From Rhizobium sp. Root483D2 (GTDB lineage: Bacteria > Pseudomonadota > Alphaproteobacteria > Rhizobiales > Rhizobiaceae): a stretch of DNA of 64,000 nt. The position numbers and the translations under genes are program-made. The stretch is from the NCBI RefSeq assembly GCF_001426685.1, contig NZ_LMFB01000011.1, forward strand, positions 32,860-96,859, given 5' to 3'. How positions within the stretch are numbered: the stretch's first letter is position 1; every line of letters starts with the position of its first letter. A model generated the notes under the pieces. The model saw only the letters and a list, made by a program, of their open reading frames with translations, did no database searches and had not been told where the DNA came from. Below, one piece after another: positions 9,143 through 17,946 of this stretch.

Positions 9143-10036
9143 TCAGGCGGCGTAATAGTCCGCTTGATCCAGGTCGGACAAGAGATCCGGACCGGCCGGA
9201 GCCCATCCAAGGACAGCGCGTGTCCGGGCGCTGGACGCCGCCATAGTGCCGCCGGCCATGCTGGCAAACCAGCCGAAATGCTCGCGAGGGCGCGGCTCAA
9301 CGGGTAAGCCCAACTGGCGGCCGATGACCTCGGCAATCTGACGTAACGGGACCGCCTCGTCAGCTACGGCATGATAGACACGCTCGGTCACGCCGCTTTC
9401 AAGCGCGAGGCGATAGATGCGGGCGGCATCATCGCGGTGCACCCCCGACCAGCAGTTCGAGCCGTTGTCGAGATAAGCCGAGACACCTGTTTGACGGGCC
9501 AGGCGGACGAGGACCGGGATGAAGCCGTAGTCTCCTAGTCCGTGAACGGAGGGAGCAAGCCGCACGGTTGCTGCCCGAACGCCGCGCTCGGCAGCGGCCT
9601 GGGCGGCCAATTCCGATTTGCGTGGCGCAGCCGGGTTCGGGAGGTCGGTTTCGATGGCGCCGAGCGGCAGGCCCGAGAGGCCCGAAGTTACCAGCAACGG
9701 ACGGTCTGAACCGGACAGCACCTTGCCGAGAAATTCGATGACCCGCTCATCGAGCGCCGCACTTTCCAGAAACTTGGAAAAGTCGTTGCCCAAATTTCCT
9801 TGGATGAAATCGTGATTGAAAGCCGTGTGAATAACAGCATCCGCTTCCATGGCAGCCTGCTGCAGCACGGCAAAATCCTCCAGGCTGCCTGTGACGGGGC
9901 GGGCGCCGCTTGCCGTCAGTGCAATCGCCTTGTCCGCTGATCGGGACAGTCCGGAAACCGTATGGCCGGCTTCGATCAGGTCCTTGACGATCGCCGAGCC
10001 GACCCAACCGGTCGCCCCTGTAACAAATACATGCAT
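9143..10036 (-). CDS. NAD(P)-dependent epimerase/dehydratase, atypical SDR
   Basis: 297-residue extended/atypical short-chain dehydrogenase. The N-terminal nucleotide-binding motif is VTGATGWVGSAI (GxxGxxG class). Further segments typical of NAD-dependent epimerase-like proteins include VIHTAF, a TSGLSGLP segment in the active-site region and SGVHRDDAARIYRLALE. The usual YxxxK pair is not obvious, as in other atypical members. The open frame runs further upstream, but ATG at 10036 is preceded by AAGGAGAATATC, a strong ribosome-binding site. It lies downstream of a methyltransferase-like gene in the same direction, divergent from a TetR regulator. The substrate is unknown. Confidence 0.88.
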   Translation of the reverse strand: MHVFVTGATGWVGSAIVKDLIEAGHTVSGLSRSADKAIALTASGARPVTGSLEDFAVLQQAAMEADAVIHTAFNHDFIQGNLGNDFSKFLESAALDERVIEFLGKVLSGSDRPLLVTSGLSGLPLGAIETDLPNPAAPRKSELAAQAAAERGVRAATVRLAPSVHGLGDYGFIPVLVRLARQTGVSAYLDNGSNCWSGVHRDDAARIYRLALESGVTERVYHAVADEAVPLRQIAEVIGRQLGLPVEPRPREHFGWFASMAGGTMAASSARTRAVLGWAPAGPDLLSDLDQADYYAA

Positions 10037-10098
10037 TGATATTCTCCTTGATAAGGTCGCCGCCTGAGCGGGTGGACGTTTGTGTCTGAAATGCCGGA

Positions 10099-10752
10099 TC
10101 AGGCGCTGCGCATGGTCACTAAAATATCGTCTGCTACGGATGTGGACATATAGCGGCCGGGGTTGGACCGGATATAATCGACATATTCCGGGCAATCATC
10201 GGCATCGTCGGCAATGATCAATGCACCGGGGCTCAGTTGCGGCTCAATCAGCTTGAAAATATCGAGGTAGAGGGCCTTGGCACCATCGAGCAGAACCAGG
10301 TCGATCGCGTCTGGAAGGTCGGTGAACGTCTTGAGGGCATCGCCCTGCCTGAGATCGACAAGGTCAAGAAGTCCGCCTGCGTCAAGGTTCTGTTTTGCAC
10401 GAAGCACTTTGGATGGTTCGAATTCGCTCGTAATCAATTGGCCGCCACCATTATCGCGCAATGCTGCGGCCAGGAACAACGTCGAGATACCGAAGGACGT
10501 TCCAAATTCCACAATCGTGCGGGCGTAACTGGAGCGCGCCAACAGGTACAGAAGACGGCCTGTCTCGCGCGACACCGGAAGCCAAAGTTCCTTTATCAGG
10601 CCGTAGAAATGCAGATAGTCCGTCTTGCTGCGCAGGAGGCGCTCACGCTCCTCTTCGGATAGGGCGCCCATGGCGGGGCTGGTCGCCGCATCGGCCTCGT
10701 CGAACAGGCGGTCAAGAAGTGCGCCCAGTGGCTGGCGTGTCAGGGTGGTCAT
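10099..10752 (-). CDS. Class I SAM-dependent O-methyltransferase-like protein
   Basis: 217-residue protein of the class I methyltransferase fold. It shows TIVEFGTSFGISTLFLAAAL as SAM-binding motif I at about residues 79-98, an acidic turn (ITSEFE) that would hold the ribose, and the motif DLVLLDGAKALYLDIFKL characteristic of O-methyltransferase family 3 (catechol/caffeoyl-CoA type). It is first in a minus-strand pair with the epimerase and divergent from the TetR gene. That arrangement suggests the pair is the TetR target and modifies or detoxifies a small molecule. The substrate cannot be inferred. Confidence 0.86.
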   Translation of the reverse strand: MTTLTRQPLGALLDRLFDEADAATSPAMGALSEEERERLLRSKTDYLHFYGLIKELWLPVSRETGRLLYLLARSSYARTIVEFGTSFGISTLFLAAALRDNGGGQLITSEFEPSKVLRAKQNLDAGGLLDLVDLRQGDALKTFTDLPDAIDLVLLDGAKALYLDIFKLIEPQLSPGALIIADDADDCPEYVDYIRSNPGRYMSTSVADDILVTMRSA

Positions 10753-10797
10753 CGGAAATGCCTTTGTGTCAGGTAACTTGCTTTCGAGAGTGAAAAT

Positions 10798-10810
10798 ACG
10801 AATAATTCGT
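10798..10810. promoter_or_regulatory. Palindromic candidate TetR operator
   Basis: ACGAATAATTCGT is a perfect 13-base palindrome around a single central base. It lies 46 bp from the methyltransferase start and 33 bp from the TetR start, in the divergent promoter region. Size and position suit a TetR-family dimer repressing both directions. Binding is inferred. Confidence 0.6.
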
Positions 10811-10842
10811 CGTGTTCGCTAATCGCATTGCAGGTGCCCCAG

Positions 10843-11478
10843 ATGACAGATCGCGCAAGTGCCCGTATTTCTTCACGAAAAGCACCAAAGCAGGCCCGCT
10901 CGAACGATCTGGTCACAGCCATTCTCCAGGCTGCTATTCAGGTTTTGGCGCAGGAAGGCGCGCAGCGTTTCACCACTGCGCGGGTTGCGGAGCGGGCGGG
11001 TGTCAGCGTCGGTTCACTCTACCAATATTTCCCCAACAAGGCGGCGATCCTGTTCCGGCTGCAAAGCGACGAGTGGCGGCAGACGTCGAGCCTGCTCGGC
11101 GCGATCCTCACTGATTATTCCCGGCCACCATTGGATCGGCTACGATCCCTCGTTCACGCTTTCCTCCAGTCCGAATGCGAGGAGGCGGCGGTGCGTGGAG
11201 CCTTGAGCGATGCGGCCCCGCTTTATCGCGACGCGTCGGAGGCGCATGCCGCCAAGGAGACGGACGAGCCGCTGATCGCCCGGTTCATGCTGGAGCTTCT
11301 GCCGCAGGCATCGCCGCAAGCGCGCGAACTCGCCGGCGATCTCGTCACCACAACGCTGAGCACGGTTGGAAAAGAATTTTCCACCAGCCCACGCACAGAC
11401 AAGGAAATCGAGGTCTATGCCGGTGCGATGGCCGACATGTTCAGCTCATACCTGCTCGGTGTGGCAGCAGGGAAATGA
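10843..11478 (+). CDS. TetR/AcrR family transcriptional regulator
   Basis: 211-residue regulator. The N-terminal helix-turn-helix is clear: FTTARVAERAGVSVGSLYQYFPNKAAIL, followed by an all-helical ligand-binding domain with no recognisable ligand signature. An upstream TTG at 10828 is in frame, but ATG at 10843 is the better start. Divergent from the methyltransferase/epimerase pair, with a palindrome between them, so it likely autoregulates and controls that pair. Confidence 0.9.
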   Translation: MTDRASARISSRKAPKQARSNDLVTAILQAAIQVLAQEGAQRFTTARVAERAGVSVGSLYQYFPNKAAILFRLQSDEWRQTSSLLGAILTDYSRPPLDRLRSLVHAFLQSECEEAAVRGALSDAAPLYRDASEAHAAKETDEPLIARFMLELLPQASPQARELAGDLVTTTLSTVGKEFSTSPRTDKEIEVYAGAMADMFSSYLLGVAAGK

Positions 11479-11692
11479 AGCAGACGGGTGCCGGACGCGC
11501 AGTAACTTTTTAGCGCTGGGTATCCTTGCTGACAGCTGTGGAATGCCAGCGCTCGGGAAACTGAAACCGGACTTGAGACTTTTCGTTAGGGCCTGTCTTC
11601 CCCTGCGCTGCACAAAAATGTTGCGGCGCATACATTGTGACCCCGTCGCACATGCTCATCCTGATTCCTCATGAACTCCGGCAATGCATCGA

Positions 11693-11735
11693 TTGACAGC
11701 CGTGGCTGCACCCTCAATATGTCGTTGTCAGACAT
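11693..11735 (+). promoter_or_regulatory. Promoter and operator of the ABC/oxidase operon
   Basis: A sigma-70-like promoter: TTGACA at 11693-11698, 17-base spacer, AATATG at 11716-11721. Immediately downstream, at 11725-11735, is TTGTCAGACAT. It matches 10 of 11 bases of the box TTGTCAGACAA in front of the gntR gene at 17994. A repressor bound here would cover the transcription start. This suggests the GntR protein controls this operon too. Confidence 0.6.
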
Positions 11736-11770
11736 CTTACAAAATGTCGCTGAGTATGCTGGGAGGCACT

Positions 11771-12595
11771 ATGAATATTTTCGCAAAGCTTATTGCTGGC
11801 ACTGCGCTGCTGGCTGCCGCAAATTCTGCCTATGCAGGCGAAACGCTGGATCGCGTCATGGAAAACAAGGCGATGGTTGTTGCGACCAACAGCAGCTGGC
11901 CGCCGCAGAGCTTTCTCGATGACAACAATGAAATGGTTGGCTTCGATATCGATGTCTCCCGTGAGATCGCCAAGCGCCTCGGCGTCGAAGTGAGCTTCCA
12001 GACACCGGACTGGGCCACACTGACGGGTGGACGCTGGCAGGGCCGCTACGACATTGGCGTCGGTTCCGTCACGCCGACCAAAGCGCGCGCGCAGGTCATC
12101 GATTTTGCCGGCATCTACTATTACAGCCCCTATGTCTACGTGGTTCACAAGGATAGCCCCGCCAAGGCGGTGAGCGATCTGAACGGGAAGGTCATTGGCG
12201 TCGAGACCGCCACGACATCGGAAGACTTTATCCGCCGTCAGCTGGAAATCGATGCTCCCGGCCTGCCGCCGATCGAGTACAAGCTGGAGCCGGGCGAAAT
12301 CCGCACATTTGCCGATTCGATGCTGCCGTTCGACGACCTGCGCCTTGGCGCCGGTGTGCGTCTCGATGCCGTCATTGCGCCCGAGCAGACTGCCAAGAAC
12401 GCGATCAAGAATGGCTATCCGCTGCGCATTCTCGAAGACGGCTACGCCTTCCGCGAACCGCTGGTCGTCATCGGCGAAAAGACCGATCCGGAATGGACCG
12501 CAAAGATCGGCGGCTTCATCGCCGACATGAAAAAGGACGGCACGCTCGCTGCCCTGACGACCAAATGGTATGGCAAGGACTACAGCGCCGACTAA
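11771..12595 (+). CDS. Periplasmic amino-acid/opine-type ABC transporter substrate-binding protein
   Basis: 274-residue periplasmic binding protein of the polar amino-acid family (SBP_bac_3). The signal peptide is MNIFAKLIAGTALLAAANSAYA with cleavage after AYA. Mature segments typical of the family: SWPPQSFLDDNNEMVGFDID, DIGVGSVTPTKARAQ and ALTTKWYGKDYS at the C-terminus. ATG at 11771 follows GGGAGG at 11761; the open frame extends upstream without coding character. First gene of the operon SBP-oxidase-permease-ATPase. The neighbouring sugar kinase and deglycase genes point to fructosyl-amino acids (Amadori compounds or opines) as ligand, which is inference. Confidence 0.92.
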   Translation: MNIFAKLIAGTALLAAANSAYAGETLDRVMENKAMVVATNSSWPPQSFLDDNNEMVGFDIDVSREIAKRLGVEVSFQTPDWATLTGGRWQGRYDIGVGSVTPTKARAQVIDFAGIYYYSPYVYVVHKDSPAKAVSDLNGKVIGVETATTSEDFIRRQLEIDAPGLPPIEYKLEPGEIRTFADSMLPFDDLRLGAGVRLDAVIAPEQTAKNAIKNGYPLRILEDGYAFREPLVVIGEKTDPEWTAKIGGFIADMKKDGTLAALTTKWYGKDYSAD

Positions 12596-12605
12596 GCCTT
12601 CAATA

Positions 12606-12627
12606 ATGCCGGGCGCGAGCCCGGCAT
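12606..12627 (+). terminator. Intra-operon stem-loop after the binding-protein gene
   Basis: ATGCCGGGC (12606-12614), loop GCGA, GCCCGGCAT (12619-12627), followed by a short T-rich stretch (TCTTCTT). Such structures often follow binding-protein genes. By stabilising the upstream transcript or attenuating read-through, they can make the binding protein more abundant than the membrane parts. Confidence 0.6.
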
Positions 12628-12649
12628 CTTCTTGCCAGATGAGCCTCCC

Positions 12650-13930
12650 ATGACCTATCCAGATACCTATTACCGCCGCACCTTGGCGAACGCGGCCGAG
12701 CGTCCTGCACTCTCCGGCTCCGTCGATTGCGACACCGTGATCATTGGCGGTGGCCTCGCCGGCCTGACGACCGCCCTGCAGCTTGCCCGTGCGGGCCATT
12801 CCGTCACAGTTCTCGAAGCCAGCAGCGTCGGCTTTGGCGCATCCGGCCGCAATGGTGGCTTCGTCAGCCCCGGTTTTGCAACCGGCAGCGACGCCATCGC
12901 CCGTGCCGCAGGCCCTGATGCTGCGCGAAAACTGCATCTGCTTTCGATCGAGGGCGTGGATTTTATCCGCAACACGATCCGCGAACTGGAAATCTCGGAG
13001 GCAAAACCGCAGGCCGGCATCATGAGCGTGACACGCTACGATGACGGCGCAAGCCTGAAGGCGCATGCGGACCATATGCGCCGCGAATACAACTATGAAC
13101 TCGAGTTTATCGGGACCGACGCGGTCCGCGGGCGCCTCAAATCCAACCGCTATTTCCAGGCGCTGCGCGATCCGAAAGCCTTCCACATGCACCCGCTGAA
13201 TTATCTACGGGCGCTCGCAACAGAGATCGAGCGGCTGGGGGGCCGTATCTACGAAAATTCACAGGCGACGCGTTGCAGCCTGGCGGGCGCACAAAAGCTC
13301 GTCACATGCCAGGGCGGACAGGTGCGCGCCCGCCAGATCGTCTTTACCACGGGGGGCTACACATCCTCGCTGGTCGGAAAACTCAATCGCGCCTATTTGC
13401 CGATTGCCACCTATGTCATGCTGACGGAAGAAGCGCCGGACCTCATCCGTAGCGCGATTGCCACCCGCGATGCGATCGGCGACAACCGCCGTGCCGGCGA
13501 CTACTACCGTGTCGTCGAGGATGGAAAGCGTATCCTTTGGGGCGGCCGCATCACCACGCGGGCTGCCTCGCCCGCAGCGCTTGCCGGTGAACTACGCCGC
13601 GAGATGACGACCACCTATCCCCAGCTGAAAGACCTGAAGACCGAGCTGGCCTGGTCCGGCCTCATGTCCTATGCCCGCCATCTCATGCCCCAGATCGGGG
13701 AAATGCAGCCGGGTGTGTGGCATTGCACCGCCTTCGGGGGACACGGCCTCAACACGACGGCGATTGGCGGCAAGCTGGTGGCTGAAGGCATTCTCAAGCA
13801 ATCGGACCGCTACCGGCTCTTCAAACCGTTCGGCCTCGTTTGGGCGGGCGGTCTTGCGGGGCTTGCGACCGCACAACTCACCTATTGGAAATTGCAGGCG
13901 CAGGACTGGTGGCGCGAACGCGCCGCCTGA
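12650..13930 (+). CDS. FAD-dependent amine/amino-acid oxidase (DAO family)
   Basis: 426-residue flavoprotein of the D-amino-acid oxidase/glycine oxidase family (PuuB/OoxB-like). The dinucleotide-binding motif VIIGGGLAGLTTALQLARAG is near residue 30, followed by SVGFGASGRNGGFVSPGF and, toward the C-terminus, TAFGGHGLNTTAIGGKLVAE, the FAD-closing glycine motif. A hydrophobic segment near residues 395-412 may associate with the membrane. TTG at 12632 is in frame, but ATG at 12650 gives the family N-terminus. Sandwiched between the binding protein and permease genes, it probably oxidises the imported substrate, as amadoriase-type enzymes do in santhopine clusters. The substrate is inferred from context only. 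Confidence 0.88.
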   Translation: MTYPDTYYRRTLANAAERPALSGSVDCDTVIIGGGLAGLTTALQLARAGHSVTVLEASSVGFGASGRNGGFVSPGFATGSDAIARAAGPDAARKLHLLSIEGVDFIRNTIRELEISEAKPQAGIMSVTRYDDGASLKAHADHMRREYNYELEFIGTDAVRGRLKSNRYFQALRDPKAFHMHPLNYLRALATEIERLGGRIYENSQATRCSLAGAQKLVTCQGGQVRARQIVFTTGGYTSSLVGKLNRAYLPIATYVMLTEEAPDLIRSAIATRDAIGDNRRAGDYYRVVEDGKRILWGGRITTRAASPAALAGELRREMTTTYPQLKDLKTELAWSGLMSYARHLMPQIGEMQPGVWHCTAFGGHGLNTTAIGGKLVAEGILKQSDRYRLFKPFGLVWAGGLAGLATAQLTYWKLQAQDWWRERAA

Positions 13931-13949
13931 TCAAAAAATCGGGGACATT

Positions 13950-14921
13950 ATGCTCGGAAGACTGTTACTCACCTATCCCACGGTGGCGCGCCGCATCGGC
14001 GTCTTGCTGATTTTTGCCCTGGTCGCTGCGGCACTTTATGCGCTGGGAATAAGCTCCGCCTGGATCGGCAAGCTCTATCCGCCGGCGATCGACTGGCTGA
14101 AAGACAACAAGCAGCTTGGGCGCGCCCTTTCTGCCGTCGCGATTGCCCTGATCATCGCGTTCAACTGGAAACTGTTGCAGCTTCTGCCCCGCCGGCAACA
14201 GATCGTGACGGTCTGGATCGAGTTGTTCGTCCTCCTGATGCTGTTCTTCTACTCCTTCGATCTCTCCTTGTCCTTCATCGCCCGCAAGATCGGTTTCATG
14301 ATCTCGCAAGGCGTGGTCACGACGCTCTACATCTCCGCCATCTCGATTGCGATTGCGACCGTCATTGCTCTGGCGGGGGCGATGGCGAAGCTCTCGAAGA
14401 ATGGTGTGGTCTACGGTCTTGCCACTTTCTATACGTCGCTTTTCCGTGGCCTGCCCTTGCTGATGCAGATCTATATCATCTATCTCGGGCTGCCGCAGGT
14501 CGGCTACGTCATCAGCGCTGTTCCCGCAGGCATCCTCGCTTTGTCGCTCTGCTACGGTGCTTACATGACCGAGATTTTCCGCGCCGGCATCGAGAGCATC
14601 TCGCGTGGCCAGACGGAAGGGGCGACAGCGCTTGGACTGAGCCCCAATCAGACGATGTTCTTGGTCATTCTTCCACAGGCGATGCGGGTTATCGTCCCGC
14701 CGACCGGCAATCAGTTCATCGCCATGCTGAAAGACTCGTCGCTCGTCTCCGTCGTCGGTGTCTGGGAGATCATGTATCTCGCCCGCACGCAGGGGCAGAC
14801 GGAGTTCCGCCATATCGAAATGCTGATCACCGCCTCGATGATCTACTGGGTTCTGTCCATGGGCCTCGAATACCTGCAGTCGCGCATTGAAGGCCATTTC
14901 GGACGTTTCAACGCCCGCTGA
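13950..14921 (+). CDS. Polar amino-acid-type ABC transporter permease
   Basis: 323-residue inner-membrane permease with an unusual N-terminal extension carrying two extra transmembrane helices (about 12-35 and 55-75) before the standard HisMQ-type domain. The permease signature near the ATPase-contact loop is GIESISRGQTEGATALGLSP (EAA motif). ATG at 13950 follows GGGG and 19 bases of spacing after the oxidase stop. Other in-frame starts lie inside the oxidase gene and are rejected. One permease gene is present, so the channel would be a homodimer. Confidence 0.92.
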   Translation: MLGRLLLTYPTVARRIGVLLIFALVAAALYALGISSAWIGKLYPPAIDWLKDNKQLGRALSAVAIALIIAFNWKLLQLLPRRQQIVTVWIELFVLLMLFFYSFDLSLSFIARKIGFMISQGVVTTLYISAISIAIATVIALAGAMAKLSKNGVVYGLATFYTSLFRGLPLLMQIYIIYLGLPQVGYVISAVPAGILALSLCYGAYMTEIFRAGIESISRGQTEGATALGLSPNQTMFLVILPQAMRVIVPPTGNQFIAMLKDSSLVSVVGVWEIMYLARTQGQTEFRHIEMLITASMIYWVLSMGLEYLQSRIEGHFGRFNAR

Positions 14922-14975
14922 TCCCACAATGCCTGCCGGAACCACTCATTGCGGGAAATCCTTGAAGGAACGTCC

Positions 14976-15728
14976 ATGTTGCCATCATCCAAGCCTGACA
15001 TCGAGATCGCGCTGACCGGCGTGCACAAATGGTACGGTGCGTACCATGCGCTCACAGATATCAACCTTGAGATTGCCAAGAAGGAGCGGATCGTGATCTG
15101 CGGGCCATCCGGCTCAGGCAAATCCACGTTGATCCGCTGCATCAACCGGCTCGAAGCCCACCAGGAAGGCATCATCGCCGTTGGTGGTATCGAATTGAAC
15201 GAGGACGAGAAAAACATCAACGACGTGCGCCGCGAAGTCGGCATGGTGTTCCAGCACTTCAATCTCTTTCCACATCTCACCGTTCTGCAGAACTGCATTC
15301 TCGCACCCGTCTGGGTCCGCAAGATGAGCAAATCAGCAGCAACCGAAATCGCCATGCACTTCCTGGAGCGCGTGCGCATTCCAGAACAGGCTAACAAATA
15401 TCCGGGCCAACTGTCCGGAGGCCAGCAGCAGCGAGTGGCCATCGCCCGCGCGCTGTGCATGAGCCCCAGGGTGATGCTGTTTGATGAGCCGACCTCGGCG
15501 CTTGATCCGGAGATGGTCAAGGAAGTGCTCGATACGATGGTATCGCTGGCGCAAGAGGGTATGACGATGATCTGCGTGACCCATGAGATGGGCTTTGCCC
15601 GTCAGGTTGCCGACCGGGTGATCTTCATGGACCAGGGCCGTATCGTGGAAGAGGCGCCGCCGACCCAATTCTTCGATAATCCACAGAACGAACGGAGCCG
15701 GCTGTTCCTCAGCCAGATCCTTCACTGA
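14976..15728 (+). CDS. Polar amino-acid-type ABC transporter ATPase
   Basis: 250-residue GlnQ/HisP-type ATPase. Walker [11 protein letters not shown]-loop [13 protein letters not shown], signature [15 protein letters not shown], Walker [14 protein letters not shown] and switch His in [11 protein letters not shown] are all intact. ATG at 14976 follows GAAGGAAC; an in-frame TTG at 14949 is less likely. Last gene of the operon, ended by a strong bidirectional terminator. Confidence 0.94.
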   Translation: MLPSSKPDIEIALTGVHKWYGAYHALTDINLEIAKKERIVICGPSGSGKSTLIRCINRLEAHQEGIIAVGGIELNEDEKNINDVRREVGMVFQHFNLFPHLTVLQNCILAPVWVRKMSKSAATEIAMHFLERVRIPEQANKYPGQLSGGQQQRVAIARALCMSPRVMLFDEPTSALDPEMVKEVLDTMVSLAQEGMTMICVTHEMGFARQVADRVIFMDQGRIVEEAPPTQFFDNPQNERSRLFLSQILH

Positions 15729-15741
15729 CATCTGGACGATG

Positions 15742-15773
15742 AAAAGAGCCGGACCCGTCGCACCGGCTCTTTT
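15742..15773. terminator. Bidirectional intrinsic terminator
   Basis: Perfect 11-bp inverted repeat AAAAGAGCCGG (15742-15752) and CCGGCTCTTTT (15763-15773) with a 10-base loop. It gives a GC stem with T-runs on both strands, between the converging ABC operon and the PfkB kinase gene. Confidence 0.9.
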
Positions 15774-15791
15774 GCTGCGTGGTCGGCGGGC

Positions 15792-16604
15792 TCAGAGCGG
15801 GTGCGGTTCCTGCGGAAAACCGCCCACATGGGTGCAGGTGCGGGCCGCATTGTCGCGGCCGGAGACGATGCAGGCTTGAAGTCCGCTTCCTGCGATAAAC
15901 GCATGCAGAAAACCGGCGATGAAGCTGTCGCCGGCACCCGTGGTATCGACGATATCGACAGGAGTTATTCCGGTCTCAGCCCATTCGTTGCCGTCGGTTG
16001 CCGCCGACCCCTCGCTGCCGCGCGTGACGACTGCAAGCTTTGCGCCCTTAGCAAGCAATAGCTTCATCAACGTCTCGGCCCTCTCCCGGTCTTCACCCGC
16101 CGAACCGAAGGCGATACGCAGACCGTCTATTCCGAGATGAACCGGATCATTGTTGACGGAAATATCCTGCGACACGCTGATGCCTGCGGCAGCCAAACGG
16201 CGGCGCGTGGCCCCTTCGTCGGCAATCCAGCCGATATGAACGTGATCCATGGTTAGAAGTGCGGCAAAATCCGTGTCGTTTGGCCTGTAGTCCTGGCAGA
16301 CACCAAAATCCTCAAAGGCGAAGATGCGATCTCCGCTCTCTGTGATCTCGATATTTGTGTAGGCGCTCTTTCCAGGCAGCGTCTGGAGATGGTCAAGCTT
16401 CACACCGTTCTGTGACAGCAGGCTGCGGGTGCGCGCACCATCGGCGTCCTCGCCCACGGCGCCGAAATAATAGACAATGTGGCCCAACAGAGCGAGCTGG
16501 ACGGCAACATTGACGGCGTTACCGCCGACCAGCGACTGGCCGACGGGAGGCTGGAAGCGATCGACACAATTGTCGCCAACGATGGCGAAACGGTAGTGAG
16601 ACAT
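15792..16604 (-). CDS. PfkB-family sugar kinase, FrlD (fructoselysine 6-kinase)-like
   Basis: 270-residue ribokinase-family enzyme. The sugar-binding GGNAVNVAVQLALLG segment lies near residue 27. The catalytic and ATP-binding signature DTTGAGDSFIAGFL carries the invariant catalytic Asp. The protein is short, like FrlD enzymes that phosphorylate fructosyl-amino acids at C6. Transcribed after the SIS deglycase gene with an intervening stem-loop; that kinase/deglycase pairing is the hallmark of Amadori-product breakdown. A general ketohexokinase-like role cannot be excluded. Confidence 0.85.
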   Translation of the reverse strand: MSHYRFAIVGDNCVDRFQPPVGQSLVGGNAVNVAVQLALLGHIVYYFGAVGEDADGARTRSLLSQNGVKLDHLQTLPGKSAYTNIEITESGDRIFAFEDFGVCQDYRPNDTDFAALLTMDHVHIGWIADEGATRRRLAAAGISVSQDISVNNDPVHLGIDGLRIAFGSAGEDRERAETLMKLLLAKGAKLAVVTRGSEGSAATDGNEWAETGITPVDIVDTTGAGDSFIAGFLHAFIAGSGLQACIVSGRDNAARTCTHVGGFPQEPHPL

Positions 16605-16631
16605 GGAACCTCAAAGATTGATTGCAACGGC

Positions 16632-16666
16632 AAGGCCGCGACTGTCATTTTGACGGCCGCGGCCTT
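16632..16666 (-). terminator. Stem-loop between deglycase and kinase genes
   Basis: Inverted repeat AAGGCCGCG (16632-16640) and CGCGGCCTT (16658-16666), loop 17 bases, in the 133-base spacer between the SIS gene and the kinase gene. In the minus direction it precedes the kinase, so it may be an intra-operon attenuator or mRNA-stability element. Confidence 0.5.
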
Positions 16667-16737
16667 CTTAACTCAGCCAGCTTTGACACTTGCAAAAACA
16701 TGCGCCGCCGCTTGACGGTCATCTTGCCGATGAGGGC

Positions 16738-17751
16738 TCAGTAGGCAACCTTCTTGTAATAGCGCCGTGTCGTCAGTGGATGGTTGCGCATGACTTCGAG
16801 ATGCGCGCTGATGCGCTCCAGCACCGTTGCCAGCAGGATCGGCGAGATCAGGCCACGCACCTCCGGCGAAATGCCCGGCAGCACGAAGTCCGCCGTGTCC
16901 AGTACCGTGAGCTTGTCGGTGTAATTGGGCGCGAATTTTTCGACCCGGTCGGCAATCGGCCGGCACGCGTCTTCGCCCTTGAACAGGATGACGCTGACGC
17001 CCTTCTCGACCAGTTCGAGCGTGCCGTGGAAAAAGTCGGACGCATGGACGGGGCGGGTGCGGATCCACTGCATTTCTTCAAGAATGCACATGCCGTAATA
17101 GAAAGCCTGCGGCCAGACGTTCCCGCTGCCGGTGACGATATGATAATCGGAGGCGGCAAGGATTTTTGCAAAACCGTCGGCCTTGTCTTCATAGGCGCGC
17201 TTGACCTCGACAAGACGCTTTGGAAGCTGCTGCAGTTCACTGGCGAGCTGCTCGTAGTTCGAAATCTCGTTGCGATGCTTCATGATCGACAGCGCGATGA
17301 ACAGCGACTGAAGATAGAAGGATTCGCAGGACGTATCGTCTTCGGCGAAATTGACGAAGACATGATCGCCACCCTTGCCGAGCGGTGTGTCCTCGTGACC
17401 AACCAAGGTGAGGACCGTAGCGCCGGTTTCCTTGACCTTTGCCAGCAGCGCAACGCTCTCCTTGGTCGTTCCCGACAGCGACGGCATGACGACGATCGAG
17501 TTTTTCGTCAGATTTGCCGAGCCCGTGATGAAGAGTTCGGCTGTCAGATCGATGAAAGACGGAAAGCGGGACTTGCGCTGCAGCAGCTGATAGGCCGGCT
17601 GCATCAGGATGGCGGCGCCACCCGTTCCAAGGAAGAATATGTTTTCGGCGCCCGCTTTAAGGCAATCGGCAATCACCTGATCGAACCGTCCGGCAAGACC
17701 GGCAGCGCCGGACTGGATGCGCAGGTATCTTTCTTCATCGAAATTCAGCAT
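16738..17751 (-). CDS. SIS-domain deglycase, FrlB-like
   Basis: 337-residue sugar isomerase (SIS) domain protein related to FrlB, which splits fructosyl-amino-acid 6-phosphates into glucose 6-phosphate and the amino acid, and to the isomerase half of GlmS. First SIS domain: FFLGTGGAAILMQPAYQLL, then VVMPSLSGTTKESVALLAKV. Second: YHIVTGSGNVWPQAFYYGMC and ASDFFHGTLELVEKGVSVIL. ATG at 17751 gives the family N-terminus; the frame extends 28 codons upstream but without a plausible start. Divergent from the gntR gene, with TTGTAAGACAA 67 bp upstream. Confidence 0.87.
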   Translation of the reverse strand: MLNFDEERYLRIQSGAAGLAGRFDQVIADCLKAGAENIFFLGTGGAAILMQPAYQLLQRKSRFPSFIDLTAELFITGSANLTKNSIVVMPSLSGTTKESVALLAKVKETGATVLTLVGHEDTPLGKGGDHVFVNFAEDDTSCESFYLQSLFIALSIMKHRNEISNYEQLASELQQLPKRLVEVKRAYEDKADGFAKILAASDYHIVTGSGNVWPQAFYYGMCILEEMQWIRTRPVHASDFFHGTLELVEKGVSVILFKGEDACRPIADRVEKFAPNYTDKLTVLDTADFVLPGISPEVRGLISPILLATVLERISAHLEVMRNHPLTTRRYYKKVAY

Positions 17752-17817
17752 GGAAAACTCACTGTTGTGGAGACCACGGCCCACCCGCGATCGTTTGATC
17801 CTGCCATGGCCGGCAAG

Positions 17818-17828
17818 TTGTAAGACAA
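17818..17828. promoter_or_regulatory. GntR-type operator box, deglycase side
   Basis: TTGTAAGACAA, embedded in the inverted repeat GTTGT-AAG-ACAAC (17817-17829). It fits the general GntR-family half-site layout TNGTNNNACNA. It differs by one base from the box at 17947-17957 and lies upstream of the deglycase start at 17751. A candidate -35 TTGACA is at 17854-17849 on the minus strand. Confidence 0.65.
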
Positions 17829-17946
17829 CTGACATCTTGAAATTATGGTGTCAAGGGTCTTTGCTTCGTTGAAGGGCCCAAAATCATCAATGTACGGCGC
17901 ACCATACTGCTGCAGAGTTTTGACACTTGGCTTGACCTCCCGACAT

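Noticed and set aside
11714..13192. 492-codon minus-strand open frame
   Set aside because: It is antisense to the binding-protein and oxidase genes, has no domain or ribosome-binding site, and is explained by high GC and codon bias of the real genes.
16690..17823. 377-codon plus-strand open frame
   Set aside because: Antisense to the SIS deglycase gene, whose motifs are clear.
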